Assembly (NCBI RefSeq): GCF_040807025.1
Contig: NC_090945.1
Span: forward strand, 72,241,088-72,305,087
Source of the DNA: Struthio camelus
Taxonomy: Eukaryota > Chordata > Aves > Struthioniformes > Struthionidae
DNA: 64,000 nucleotides
Reading direction: 5' to 3'
Shown here: in pieces, positions 46,501 to 61,500 of the stretch
How the letters are laid out: each line of letters starts with the position of its first letter
How positions within the stretch are numbered: position 1 is the stretch's first letter
Program-made: the position numbers and the translations under genes
Notes under the pieces: generated by a model
Databases searched by the model: none
Told to the model about the DNA's origin: nothing
The model's input: only the letters and a program-made list of their open reading frames with translations

Positions 46501-49500
46501 TCGCTGTAGAAAGGCCAGTGCTATTTTACAGAGATATGCCATTATTCTCCTAATTTTGTTCAGAAATAACCAAAACAGTTGATGTACACAGTGTGATACC
46601 TGAAGGGAAAAAATAGAGCAATATCATGGCTTTTATCACTATGTGAAGTGTGGTGAGGAAGGTGAGAAGAAACTCCTCACCACAGAGATGCTGCATTCAA
46701 GGGAAGGTCTGTGCTCCCTGAGGAACATCACAGATTTTATAAAATGGTAAAAAATAAAAAGAAAAACAAAGTTAAAAAAAAAGATTTAAATGGTCCCTAT
46801 GATACATTTTTAGATAGTATTTCCTAGATTAATCCACAGACCCCTGTCTCATACCTGATCAGCTGCTATATATTTCTGCATTTTCCTTCTCTTTGTGAAT
46901 TTAGAGTGTAAAAATTGCATCTAGACCTGGGCAAATGACACATAAAGGAAAACTCCCTGCTGGTCCATTGTCTACAGGGGGTATTGAGCCAACAGGAGGA
47001 GTGAAATAATATCTTAAGAACAGGACTTTAGGCTTTTGTTTGACTGACTTTTCCATTTTTTAATCATGGCTTTTTTCCCTCTGAAATGTAGCTTTACTTT
47101 TTAGAGTCTGCCCTTTTATTTTTAATGAAAACACTAGGTCAATAATTTACAACCTTCCTGAGTAAAAGGACTCGTAAAAACCTTCTCAAGACTTCACTCA
47201 TGAAGTAGCTTTATTTTACTTTGTCTTAATTATTCAGTGAACAAAATATTGTAGTTTATTTGTCTTTATTTACACATTTCATCTCCTTCAGAAACAAAAT
47301 GGTAAAAAAGGAAAAAAATTGGAAAATAGGATGAAGTTAGGAGGAAAACTAAATTAAACTGGAGACAGCTCCATGCTTCCTAGGACTCATTTATACATAC
47401 CCATTACACTTTCCACTTCCTCCCTTCTTCCTCTGGGCAGGAAGAAATAAGAATTATAAGAAGCAATAGAAATTTCTGCTATCTGACTAATGTGGAATTA
47501 CTGTCAATTAGGCTGCTCTGTGCAACTGACTTTAAAGAGTATCTTTTACTCCATAAAGGAGCTTACATTCTGTCCATGGTTATGAAGCTTTTTCTGTTTT
47601 AGCAATGGCAGAACAATCTCTTTGGAGGGATTATTTGCTTGCTGTCTTTCCTACTCTGACTTAGAGAATAATAAAGAACTGTGCAGTAAATATAATGCTG
47701 TGATTAACTGGAATGGCTCTGCTGATGTTATTAACCATGAGTGTATAAACTCAAGTGATTTCTGAATAGCCACAAAGCTCCAAGGGTGAAATACAGCTCT
47801 GTATTCACTTCATAGCAACCTGTTAAAGGGTGTTGAATTTTCCAGTTAATACTGATAGTTTTAAAATAAGGTGCCGCTATGAGATGCTGAAAAGTGCTTT
47901 TCTATGTGGTACATGCTTGGAGGAGCAAGCAGAAATGATAATACTCTTATACTAAAACATTTTATTTAACTGTGTCACAGCAGAGACATGCTTGTAATGT
48001 TGATTACCAAGTTTTTTCATAATGTGATACTTTTTTTTGTTCTAATTCTTTAGTCTGAACATCTTATGTACATCTAACATAACTGTAATCTACATTAGGG
48101 AAGAATGGAAAACATACAGTTCCAAGCCATTATGCATCTCCCTAGTCTGGTACGAAGGCCAGCTCATGTAAGTTGGCACAGCTTTATTAACGTTAATATT
48201 CTAACAGCTGATAGAGCATCTGATGCTCATTTGTTGTGATCTGAACACATTCATGATTCCCTTCTTGACTTCATCTCATCTGCTTTCCTTTATATTCTAA
48301 ACATTTATATTTCAAAAATTTTATGCTTAAAAGTTGGCCTTTTGATTTACATGGAAGCACTTAAATAAAGGTTTTGATTTTTAAGGTGCTGATGCCAGCT
48401 CTGACCACTGAGAAAGCAAGACAGGAACCCTGGCAGCAAGAGCCAAGTTTTAACAGGCGTCAGCCGTTAATCTTTTAGTTTAGAATTGGAATTTCCTGAT
48501 TTTTTTACTGATTCCCTTATTACATACAACATTAATCTGTTTTTATTTTTAGATATGGAAGATATTTCAGTCCAGAGGACTGAAAACATGAAATTGGTCA
48601 CAATAGGGAGCCAATCACAGGGAATAAAGCAATAAACTGTTAGGTCAACCCCAGCATTTTCTTTTGCAATTGTACTATGATCAAAAAGTCTCAAGTACAG
48701 CCAAGTATCCAAGAGTCTCTGGCTAGCCACTATACTTACACAGACTGGGGACTGAGATAAAGACAGTCAGTAAAAGTTTGCATTCACTGGATAATGGTTG
48801 GGGTGTGGAAATAGGATTGTGAATCATTGTTTAAATTTAGGATACAACCAGGTATGTATGGTTTATACCATCCAAAGTGGGGTACAACTGTACAAGGGTG
48901 GTCAAAAGCAAGAACAGGGATAACCTGGGACTAGTCAGGAACAGAGAGATGGCAATATAGAACTAATCAAGAACATGAGTTCTTGTACCAGGTTGGCTAA
49001 TGGAAAGAGAGAGAAAGAAGCTGTTGAGTGGAGTTTTTTTTAATTTTCGGAGGCACTTAGCTAAAGCTAGAGAAAAACCAGTCTTTTCAAAAATGATTGC
49101 CTATGGTGAGTCAACAGCAGGGTAATTCAAATGCCTAATTCATATTTTAGGATACCAGTCTGAGTGCTATAAAAGTTTAAATAAGTAAGTATAACCTATT
49201 CAGCAAAGCCTCATCTCTGTGTCCCAAACTAGCATTTCTTATATTTTTTTTACTTTTTAGTGTGAGTTGTACAGATTGCTAAATCAGGACACAAAAATAT
49301 TCCATGAAATTTACAGATAAGTAACAGATACTGTTTTTCAGTCAGACCCATACAGTAACCACTGTCTTACTATTTGCTGTCCTCCATGAACAACTTTGTG
49401 TTTAGGAACTGTTGATGGCTGTTTTTCTACCAAAATACAAACAGCTAAATTTAAAAAAAAACTTTTTTTTTTGGTCATTTAGTCATGATTCAAAAATGCC

Positions 49501-52500
49501 AACAATAAGCACATGACTGAAAGAACCTTCTATGAAAATATTTGCCTGCTTTCATTTCTACTTAGAATGACTACTTTACTTCCCTTTAATATGGCATGAA
49601 AACTCCTCCTGTGAGAATACCTGAAGCAGGCATTTTCAGCTACCTATAAATTGAAGTTCATTGGCTACTTGTAACTGTAGTCTAGTGTTGTCTAGTTCAC
49701 AGATACTAAGGGTGAAGATACAGTTTTACAGTATAGTAGCTATAAACTGAAGGTTGAGTGCTTTAGTATATTCTGTTCTTTTCTCTAAATACACATTGCT
49801 GTCCTACCTTGGGCAGAATATTTGTTTCTTCCTGGACATTAAGAGCCATATTGTAGGTTTGACTCAATATCCATGATGAAGAAAACAAACATTTGCCTTA
49901 TTAAATTCCTATGCAAATTACTCCACCTTGACTGAGAGTGAATAATTAAAAGCTATTTACTTATTAGCCTCTTCCTGACAGCAGATTGTGCAAGGAAGGA
50001 CAAAAATGGCATGTACTTTTAGTTCTGTCTTGTTACTTGCTTGCTGTGTGCATTTAGGTCTGCTCGAACGGTTTATAATTTGCTATTGTAGAGTGGTAAC
50101 AAACCATCAGTATTGTGGGAACAAGGAAGGAATTTTGATTCAGAGACCTACCTTTGAGTAAAATGTCTCCTGAGGCAGCAGGTCCTGGTCTATCCTTTGT
50201 CTATGGCAAGGCTGTGGGGAAGACGGCCAAAGTCCCGCATATGCTAGGAAGAGCTGTGCATGTAACGTAAGACCACTGGGTTGCTCACTGCCTCTGCAGA
50301 GCCCGTGGCAAGTAGCTTTAGCCAGCATTACATGCACTGAGATAAAATATCATCTGCCTGGCTTCCTGTCTGCTCCCAGGATATTGCTTATCCTTGGAGA
50401 AGGAAGGAGATAATAAACCTTGTGCTCTTCTGGCCACTGAGAATGGAATATCTAGATGTTATTTAGGCAAATGGAAAACTAGAAGGCTTTGGCTTCCCTT
50501 ATCACACCAAGCATCCCCAAAAGGCCTGGCAGATTGTAACCCAAAGATTTCACTAGTGACAGAATTAAGTTAATTTTTTTTTTTCTCAGACTTCCTCAGG
50601 TGAATGGGGATTTATACTCTTTCTTACAGGATGCAGGGACAGAGATAAGCAAAGTATCCTAATATAGACACTTAAACAGTCAGCAAAAATACTTTGTTAG
50701 GCATAGAACAAGTCTGGAAACTATACTGTTTATGAGAGGACAGCAGAAGAGAAAATGAGTTAAAATGTACTTCTGAAAATTCTGAAAGACGTATATTGCA
50801 GACAGTATTATCTTTCAATGAGGTGTTTTCAAGTTTTGCATGTGCTCAGAAGAGGGTCTGTGTAACCAGGATCTTCATGAAGAAATAAAACATTTTCATA
50901 TCCCATTCATATCTTGTCATTCCAGAAGAAACCGTCTGTCATTTAGATGTGAAAAATCCCGAGGGGCTGTACAGAAACTAAGAAATGTGGAAATGTAAAT
51001 AGTAACAGGGATGCACTCTAAGAAGTGTCGATACCATCCCAGGGCCAAATACAGTTGAGGTATTGGAACTGAATGGCTCCATTTCTATGGCCAGAAACCA
51101 CAATGCTTGAATAGCATCTTTTTATTATTATTATGTTACTATAAACCTTTTTACATGCTTTAAGGACTCCCCTCACTCAGCCCCGCTCACGTTAATATTT
51201 AGCTACTTAAATTGAAAAACATGAAGACCCTATCTGCATAATAGACATGGTTCATTTGTGCTTTTTCTGATCTTCCCATGGAATACATGATTTCAGGTGA
51301 GTTTAACAAAACTCACTGAGAGACCATTTTTATTCACACTTAATAAGCATTTCCATTTCAATCCACTGTTTGCCTAATCTGCCTGCTCTATGCTGTGCCA
51401 TGACAGAGCTGCTATTGCAGATAAGAAAGTGCTTGGCATAAACACGCACAGGAATATGAACAGTAACCCGCAGGTACCAAAAGTCTCCCACTAGCATTTT
51501 TGCAAGTGTCAAATTCTTTGACTATCTTTCAGGTACCCAAGGCCCATGACTCTCCAAACACCATACGTTCAGCCAGCAAGTCACTGCTTGAAAATTTATT
51601 AGCACTTCAAACTACATGAATTTGACTAAATGTATAGTAGTTACTGTACGCTCCTTAGTATTTGGATTGAAAGGTGGAAAAACTGGTTGCTATGTTTAAA
51701 CAGTATGTATTAAAATATTGATGAAGCTGCTTGGTACTACCTTGTGCAATGTACATCTTTAAGGAGACATACAGAAAGGGTAAGGCAAGAGGGAGGCAGG
51801 CTCACAGTTCATACTCCTTTATTTGGAGGCAAAATTTAGATACCATATCCAAAGAAGGTTTACAAAGCATTTCAGAATATATTGTACCCTTTAGCTTGAA
51901 ATGTCCTAAAACACTGTCTTGCTGCTTGAATATGTTTTGTCTGATCTGATAGAAGAGTTCTGGGAGGGAAAATGTGCCAAACACCAAATCTTTTCCAGGC
52001 AGTTCTTTGCACAGCAGGGTACTAGGTACAACAACAGCAATAAAAATCTCAGTTTAGCAACAGTAGTTAAAAAGCCCCAGTCCCTGTGACTGTGTACAGT
52101 TAAGACTGAGTAAAATAGTTCCTTCTCCTTAAAGATCACAGATAGTTGGTTTGAAGCATGCCTTAGTACGGTGCCATAGTTTTCTTCAGCTACATTGGGT
52201 TATTATTTTTTCTCATTTTGATCTCTTTCATCCAGTGCAAAATCACCTGGCTAGGATTCATTACAGTAATTTCAAACCAAAAGATGAGGCTATAATACAA
52301 ATAAAAGTGCATTCTATGTATCTTAATTGTCAGTCTGAATACCTGAATATCCCAGAAGTAGAAAAGTGAGATTCAGAACACATGCACCAGGAGACCTTTT
52401 TCCCTGATAAAGGCAGTTTTAATATCTGAGTGTTTTGTATCTTGAGTTTCAAAGAGCTGGCATTTTGTAGATTTTTAATGCAGTTTGGCACTAAGAAAAC

Positions 52501-55500
52501 ATATCTATTTGACATTTCTAAATTCTGCATTTAACCAATGGGATAACTAATGTTCATTATGTTTGTGTTTCTGTGGGGTTATTTGAACTGATATTACGAC
52601 GTTTGCTTGGTGTGTGTGTATCATTTCTAAAGGTTGCCAGGGAAACATTGAACACTCTTTTTCAAAGAATATATTTCAAATTAATTATGCCAGTCACAAT
52701 TTTTAAATAGTTTTGCAAATGATCAGTTACATAATTATGCTAAGACAGTATAGCCATTAATATTTATTATTATGTTCCTAACATTCACTTTAGCTAAAAA
52801 CCAAAACAGGTCTCCACCTAGATGACACGCGTGGAGGACCACAGCCGAAGTAGTTTAAATACATTAATCATTTGAGTATCTGTTTTAGGAGTTTCTTTCT
52901 AATGCCACTGCACTGAATACAGTGTTGCATTGCATGTATTTTCCATGGATAATGTTACTGCTGATTCATAGAAAATTACTTTTATAAGTTAAAGGCAAAG
53001 ATATGTTCCATTTTAGGACACCATCTGGGACAGATTTCAAAAAAAAAGGGGTTAGACCTTTGCCTGGGATGATGTTTATGTGCCTGCGTTCAAAACTATG
53101 ATCCTGAAAACCCTGGGAGAGCTTAAAGGTCAAATGACTCTTCCCTCTTTTCTTTGGTTTTACCTGCCTTTTGTTGATGTACTACAAATTATCTCAAATA
53201 CACAGAAAGGCATCTCTGTGCCTGTCAAAACTACTTCGAAAGAGCTGAAGAGGTAAGCACGTACCACAGGCTTAAACCAAGTCTGGATACAGAAACTCTG
53301 TGTCAGCCTATTAAAGGCCCTGAACAGCCCTGCTATGATAGGCAACCTCTGTGCATACCTGCCATCCATCAGTGGGATTGGTCGCAAAATTACCAGCCAT
53401 TTACTGCCCCATAAGAGGTATGGTGGGAGTGATGAACCTCTCCTACTGCCGTTTTACACATAGTTACAGCCTTCAGGAAGTAGAAGATTGGGCTCACCTG
53501 TTCAGGGGATCAAAACTCCCATTTTGGAAAGCACCCAAAGAACTAGGACTATAAGGTATTTTGTCAAGAAGCACTCATCATCTTTCCCACCACTATGCAG
53601 AAAAAACATGACTCATTTGTCGTGCACAGCAGAACAGGCCCTAAGTGAACAGTCAAGAGGTTAGTGTGCTCAGCTAAGAGGGAATGCCGTGCCAGGATTC
53701 CTGTAGCTGTATTTTCTTTTCAGCAGAGAACAACTATAAGCAGAGTACGCTGTGGCCTAATGGTGCAAACTGACATACTGAGCAACACACACCCTCTAAT
53801 TATTATGAGGTTATCTTATACAAAAAATGGTGGATAGCTAGCCTTCACTTTTCTTTGGAAGAAAGTGTCTGCCATATGTTCCTGACTGCATACTGTGAGT
53901 GCACAGATGCATTTCCTCTGCAGCTTGAGCAATCACTGAGAGACTCTGATTTCAGATACCTGCTCTTCCCTATCAGCTAGCCTAGGGTAACTCCTTTTTC
54001 AGCAAACTCAATATTTGGGATCCTACTTTGAGATGACTAACTCTACAGACAGTAGATACTGCAAAAGGAGCTCAGTTCAAGTCATGCTGAAGACCTGTAT
54101 CCCTCTAGAGCAGCAGCTGGAGGCTAGGCAGGATATACTCGGGCATCCACAATAGCAATATTCAATCAATTTAGAAATCCAAGTTTATCTTAAGTAGTGA
54201 AATAGCCCAGTGACGCTTGGTGTATGGTCTCTTACCTGAGGTGTCATCTCCAAAAGTGAACTCTGCTGTGAGATCCCCTAGGGTCTTTTGGCAATGTTAT
54301 CTGTTGTTAAATTTAAATAATACTTCTGTCCTACTGATTTCAGCTTGGCTTGATCAGGGCCACAATAGATGTGGCTAAGTCTCCTCAGAAGCAAAAACCT
54401 AGTTCTAAATAACAGTGTCTGTAGAGAGAGATGTTACCAAAAAAGGAAATGAACAATATGATGCACTGCCAAACCACTGTATAGCAGAATGACCTTGAAA
54501 TTGTGAAGTCCCCAAAAATCTAATCACACTGCCACATGCAGTGCATATAACACATTTAGTCACAATGCAGGAAACAAGCTGTTTATTTATGGAGTGCATC
54601 CCCTAATAATCACCCTGGTAAACATTTACTGAGTAAATAACTTTAAGCCGTGGATCAGGAAAATCATAGTGATAAATAGTAGGATCCTATGGTTGTATTA
54701 AGTATTCTATAAAATTTAATATTGACCTCTTTCAACAGTAGTAATGATACAAAGACTGTTTTCTCTCTCCATGGACCTGACAATACCTAGATTTTCTAAT
54801 TAGGAACGGTCCCCCTTCAGATCTCTAGTCTTAGCACAAAGTAAGCATACTCCACATTTTATTCCTTTCTTCATAGCAAAACTTTTTTTTCAGCTTCAGC
54901 TTACTGTCTCCCATTTGTTTTTTGCATCTATCTGTTTTCTCTTTTTTTCATGCATTCTTTGGACTGGGATTGATTTTATATTTTTGTGCATCATCTAGCA
55001 CAGTGCAGATCTATTCTATGACTGGAACTTTCAAATATTTCTGCGAAACCAAATAAATATTCAAATAACTGCAAAAATAAGTAACAGCAAAAACAAATAA
55101 CCACAATAATGTTTAACCAGTAGGGAATTGCTTCTGAATATTTTGGGCCAACTGATGCCATTTCCAATCTCTCATGAAGGAGGATTTGACACGTGTGACA
55201 GAGTCTTTGGAAAGTAGTAATCTACTGAACAAAGCACTGGGCAATATTGAACTGCTTAATGTAAAGCATTGTGTTAGAGGAGAGCTATTTAGTATGATAC
55301 TACTAGTTTTTCATTGTTATTTCACTGTTAAGACAGAGGGAAAGAGAGAGGGAATGAAGAGCAGAAACTAGGACTTTTCTCTTTTTTTAGCATCTATACT
55401 TCTGCTGTTGGTTATGGCCACACTCTCATCTTTTTATTCCTGACAAGTAAAATTTACTCTAGCAATGATCGCCTTAAAGGCTGTAAAGTAAACAAATGTT

Positions 55501-58500
55501 CAAGTGAAGTAAATATCTTAAAATATGCCTCTTGATTAATGACTTTTCAAATGCCTCACAACTCTTGAAAATTTTAAGATTTTGGAATAGAAATTTTTAT
55601 ATAACCATTTCATCATAAATTAATCATAATTTGTTACAACAGAACCCAGGCAGATGAATTCAGTTGACATTAAGGTAAATATCATCTGTATGTCAGCAGG
55701 TGTCCATTACAATTTGTCTGCAGTTAAATATTAGTCAACAGTCACTTAAAATGAATGCTATAAACTTCCTCCTCAGTATGTCTTCTAGCCATACGTAATG
55801 TAACTTGAGTCTTGAGCTGAACAGGCATTACTGCTCTCTGTCCATGAACTGCACTGTCACAGACACAGAATTTTTATTTTTGTACATGGTCAATCTGGAA
55901 TGAATAACACATACCCTCAAGGTAAAAGAGGTGAAAGGGTATTACGTTGCATAGAAAGACCTGCCCTTTTGCAAAAGGAGGGATCAATGTGGCTGTAGTG
56001 AGACCAGAGAATGAAGAAAATCCTGTGAAGGAAAAATTCTTTGGCACTCAGTTAGACGTGGGGGGGTTAACAAATGGTATGGCTACATTTTAAAGCAAAA
56101 ATGATGAAAAGGACTTTTTGTAACCTTCTTAGGCAAAGCAGGGATTCTTTCAAGGTAGATCACTCCAAAAGCGCAGAATGTCCTTACAATCTGAACCTCC
56201 GATAAGTTTCTGTCTGATCCTGTACTTCTGAGCCATTAATGTTACTAGCTACCAGTAGGATGTGTGCAGTTCTGGAGAACTTAGAGACATAGCCAGCAAA
56301 AGAAGCTTTGGACCTCAGGGCTGCATCTCACTTGAGGACAAAAAAACATATTAAACAGACTAGAGTTATTTGCTGCAGGCGAGGCAGAATGTGCAGAAAG
56401 TCACTTTTCAGATGCATGTTGGGAAATTAATCATACGTAAGGGTGGGGGAGGAAAAGAGTAAATTCAAACACACAAAAACTACATTCATTGTATGTATGA
56501 TATGCAATGGGCTTTTGCATTTATAGTGCACATTTCTTTAGGGGGAGCTGGGCTGACTTTTGCAAAAAAACTGAATTGTTCTCTTAAAGAAAAAAAGATT
56601 GTACCTGAATGATAAATCGCATAGAGACATTGCATTTCTGATGTTCCAGAGAGGTAACTTCAGTAGTATATATTTAATCATTTATAATTCTGGTGGTTGG
56701 AGGAGTACCACAAAGATTTTAAAGGTCTTATCTCGCAGCCTGAGAAATATGCTAAGACAAAATTCTCTACAGTTGCAGCAACTGTTCAAAATATCTCTGA
56801 TGCTAACTCCAGAGCTGCAAATAAAATTGTGCCTTCTTGTTCCTCTAAAATTTGCATCTTCACATTTCTAACCACTAGGATTTGCACACTGACAATTAGA
56901 AAAATCCATTATCAATGTGCACATTTAAATATTGATTAAATTGTTGCTGTTTAGCAGCTGTTTTACTAGCAGTAGAGATTTTGGATAGATGCTTGTGGGT
57001 TTTAATTCGCATTCAGTTGTACAAGAGTTTAGTAAGTTAAGTTAAGTAAGTACCATACTCTAAAGAAACCAAAACACTGGATGTAGGAATTCAGTTTCTA
57101 TCCTTTCTTTCTCTCCACAGGACATTGTTTTATGTCAAATAGTTAAAAAAAAAGAAAATCAGCATACTATACAGAGGTTAGAAAGGTTTGCAGTAGAGAA
57201 GAAGGGAATAATTCACATATATGTTTCCCAGATTAGAAAATTTGCCTTTTAATATTGCTCCCACCCAAATTTCTTTTCCACTTATTGCTGCTTGCTAACA
57301 ATTAACTTTATTCAATTGTATCAGCATTAACAGGAAAACAATAGTAGAGCACCCAGAAGATTCAAACAGCAGGAAGATAACTTTGCCAAAAAATAGGTAA
57401 GTAAATAAATTCCTTTTTAAAGCATTGATAAGTAACTTTGATACAAGTTTCATTATGGATGTGTCTGTGCTCTAAGCAGTGGGCAATGAAAGATCAGATG
57501 AATCTAGTGTGGTTTAGAGACTGCTCACTGAACAGGAAACCACGAGCTTCGCTCTTTGTTCAAAAGTTGCTATTAACCTAAATTATTTTATAATTCTCAG
57601 AATAGGGCATTTGTAGCCCAAAGATTTGGGCTGATATTTCACAGACTACATTTTCTGAGGCAATTTTGAGGGTAGATTCTCAGATACTAGGTAAAATAAA
57701 TGTGCATAAATGTGCATAATACTAATGCAATCCCTGACTGCATCTTTGTTGAAAAATAGTTCTTCTTGTTGTTGTTGCTGAATAGTAAGTAGGTGTTCAC
57801 TTGCAGCAATGAGCCGTACGTGTTGCTGGACAGGCTGATACAGCTCTAAGGTCCAGTGTGTAAAGAGGGTGATGGTGAGAGAACTATCATCCAGGACACC
57901 AGGGTAAGGTCAAGACCCATTTGTATGTCTCTTTCATGCTCATATATCAATGTCCAGCTGGCCTGTATTTTGTATGGCTGAGTAATAGCAGAAGGAGAGA
58001 ATACCACCTCAGGGCTTGGGGGAAACCATGATACCTATGAGGACTGGTGGAGTGGGAAGGGGGCCATGCATAGTGGCACAGCTGCATACTAAAAGAGGCT
58101 TTAGCTCTTATCTCCCTGAGCAAATTCACCTCTGGAACAATTTATCAAGTATGCTAAAGCATTGATAAGGCTGTTAAAATATTTACCTGTAAAGTTTATT
58201 TAATTAATATTTGCAAAATCAGTAGACCCTTCTGTAACTGAACCAAATTTTGGGCAATAAGCAAACAAAATCATAAGGTTCAACTCAGAATTGTCAAATT
58301 TCCATGTCTGGCAAATTATTTTCAAATTTAAGCTATTACCCTTGCAGCTTTCAGTCATTTTAGTCTCTTGGAAAAGTTTCATGAAACAATGGCAATTTCT
58401 AATATTTACATGGATTTTTTTCTTTTTTATATATCTAGGTCTTGCCCAAATATATGTGCAGCAATGAATCTGGAATCAAATCCAAAAGGTAAAATTCTTT

Positions 58501-61500
58501 CTGTACTGAAAGAGGAAGCATTATAACGCGTCTTTTTACCATACTTATTTCTCAGAGTGTGATAGTTCGTAGTATTTAAGGAATGAAGGATCAGAACATT
58601 CCAATATTATAAAATTAAAATGAACTATCAGAAAAAAAGAAAAGTAACTTCTTGTATACCCACTAATAAAGAAAGCAAAATCTATTTACTTCCAGAGCGC
58701 CCCCCAACATTTTGACTTCGTGATGTTATACACTACAAAAAGCCATCAATAAATGGCATCCCCTTGCTGGAGACGGAACACATTACATTTTGAATAAATT
58801 GGCTGATCACACCTAGAAAACAATTGAGGGAGCTTTCCTTTTCTCTATACTGCCACACAAAGGACTCCTCATTTTTAAAACACTTTGTTCATAGTTCCAA
58901 AACCATGGAACAATGACATATGATCTCTAACTGATTCCACAACAGATTAGGGCTATTATTAAGCATGTTTTTAAATCCCACTGGTTTCATAAATAAACAC
59001 TGCTCATGATAAATAAATAAATTAATTAAAATATATTTCATTAATTAAAACACTGTCAAGTCAGTGGAAAATGATATTGTATTCCACAACTTTTAACTGA
59101 ACTAAAAAAGATATTTAATGCAAAGCATATACAAATACTTAACTAAATAGGGTCACTACCAGCCAGATAAGCATGTTTGATATACCATATGATTATAGTG
59201 CTATGTGAAGTTTGCTTAAATGCATTCAATGTCAGGATAATACAGAAGAAATAAATTTAGGGCTGAAAACAACTAGTTCTGCTAAAATAAAACCCAATAG
59301 TCTAGCATCTTATTGGAAATCTTTTATTATCTGCAGATAAGGGGCCTTATCACAAAAGCTTGCCACAACTGGTATTTATTCACATAACTTTTTCAAAGTC
59401 TCTGAAGAGAAGCTGGCCTAGTCTTTTGCATGGCCCTGGAATTAAACCTATATAGTTTATAAAGGATCTACTAGTCCTACCTAACCCCTCTAACGGCTAG
59501 AGGGAGATGCCAGTATACTTAACAGGACAGGCTTTTTGGATGATACTTTTGGACCAAATAGGAAAAAGTAATTGAAAACTCCTATGCAGGGTCTTCCTTG
59601 CAACATTTCCAGCCTTTTTTTTTTTTTATCAAGGGGGTTTGGAGATACCTTGCAAGTAGAACAAAGGTTTTTAAAACATAACTCACAACACGTTATCACT
59701 GCCTGTAACTGTCTAAAGCACCACAAATAGTAACTAAAAAACAAGCACATTCATAGGCTCACTGAAGTCTATGGGAACAGATTTAGATTCTGCCTTCTCA
59801 TTTGAATAAGGGGTATGTTTCTGACATCAGGTTTTCATGCCCTTTTGCACAGACTTTTTTGAGGTCGTTATGAAAGACAAGCAAGCCTGCCACAAAATGC
59901 ACACGCTTTTATTCCATTGTAGGTTAAAGAAAAGTTCATTCCTTTCCTTTCGTCCTTTGACATCAGGCATTTTCTGTCAACTGTCAGAAAACACGTGCAA
60001 ACATATACTGTAGAAATATAATACCTTGTTTATGTTATAACTGATATACTGCAACATTTAATTTCACAGAGGATGTAGCAAGGCAATAAGAAATTTTAAG
60101 ACTTGAGTAAGAGATGATCAGTCTCTACAGCTTGAGGAAACTCTGATTCCTACCAGCTGTAAATCTTTAGCTTCTGGTGAAAATAAAATCATGAGAGATG
60201 ATCCATTTGATTGTAAACTACCTGGCACAAAGATTCTGTCCTATTTTATCCCTGTACAACAACCAGCACAATGGAAGCCAGGAAACTGAGAGTTCCAGGC
60301 CAATATAAATAGTAAATAGCAGAAATCATCTCTCCTCAGTGGTCTGTTCAACAGTCTTCCACCACCCAGGCGGTTCTCAGCAGTTTTCATTCCAAAGGCT
60401 CAACACGTATTGCATAGCTAACAGAATGAAATACTCATCTTTGTTACCAAAATGTCATCCTTTAATAAGCGAAGGAGCAGTTTCTATCTGCTTTGCACTC
60501 CTCAGCTAGAATAAAGCAAATATATGGGAATTTACCTCATATAAAGGGAATGCCTGCAGGATAGCCTCAACTACACTTCTCTCTTCACACTCATTGTGTA
60601 AAGAAGGTGTTCTCAAAAGAACGGGGGAGGGAGGGCTGCAGTTCCTCCAAACTCTGGTCGCCCCTGGATAACAGAGTAGAGTAGAGAGTAACCTGAACAT
60701 AAAATTATATATTGATGTTGGATATCAATAAATCATCCCAAAGGCTTGTGTCAAACAGTCCACTTTTACCATTAAGCTATGAAATGTTTCGCTAATAGAG
60801 CTGTTGTTTACTACTGTTATTCATTTCCTATTGTGGAGCATGCAGTAACCCATTTTTTTATTAACAGAAGTAAAAAGGCTACAAGTTAAAGACACTAACT
60901 GCATTTTTTCATTATTATATTGATACTATCTAATTATACACTCATCTGCACCAGTTTTTGTCTTTAATGCCATTGATTTAACTGGGCTTACTTCTGATCT
61001 GCACTAGCCTAACCAAACAGAACATCAGACAGGTAGTTTGCCTGAATATTTCTCCCCCTTGTGAATGACTTTCTGAGTAGAGATAAAAGTACTACATGTA
61101 CAATATAAATGAACATTCAATGCCATCTGCTGGGCCATACAAAACTCTGCAATGCCAGGATCATGCACTACTGAGAACTTAACAATAGTGACAAATTTAA
61201 GTCAAGAGTACTTTCTTTCAAAATACAGCTAAAGGGAGGGTTGTGGGATGCTGCTCATTCACATACTAACAGGGTAGAACACCTGTGCATGAAATGGGTC
61301 TGGTTTGAGCTCCCTCCTCAGCACAAAAGGATTTCTGTCCACAGTTCTCCCTTCCCTGTAAGCGTTACAACATGCTGTAATTATATGCTTATAGGCTATG
61401 CTTCATAGAAGCCTGGTTGTAGAATCAGGCTATTATGTAGCCATGGATGCAAGATTTATGAGGTTAAAGACAGCCTAAGCAAGGATTGTTACAACAGTCC

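Noticed and set aside
53206..53252. Exon-like interval with AG/GTAAGC donor between the candidate + strand exons
   Set aside because: In the phase required by its would-be neighbours it hits a TGA, so it does not belong to that chain.
57121..57240. Strong acceptor (CTTTCTTTCTCTCCACAG) with a downstream open frame
   Set aside because: No convincing donor follows before the frame ends, and it does not fit the phase of the segment at 57334.
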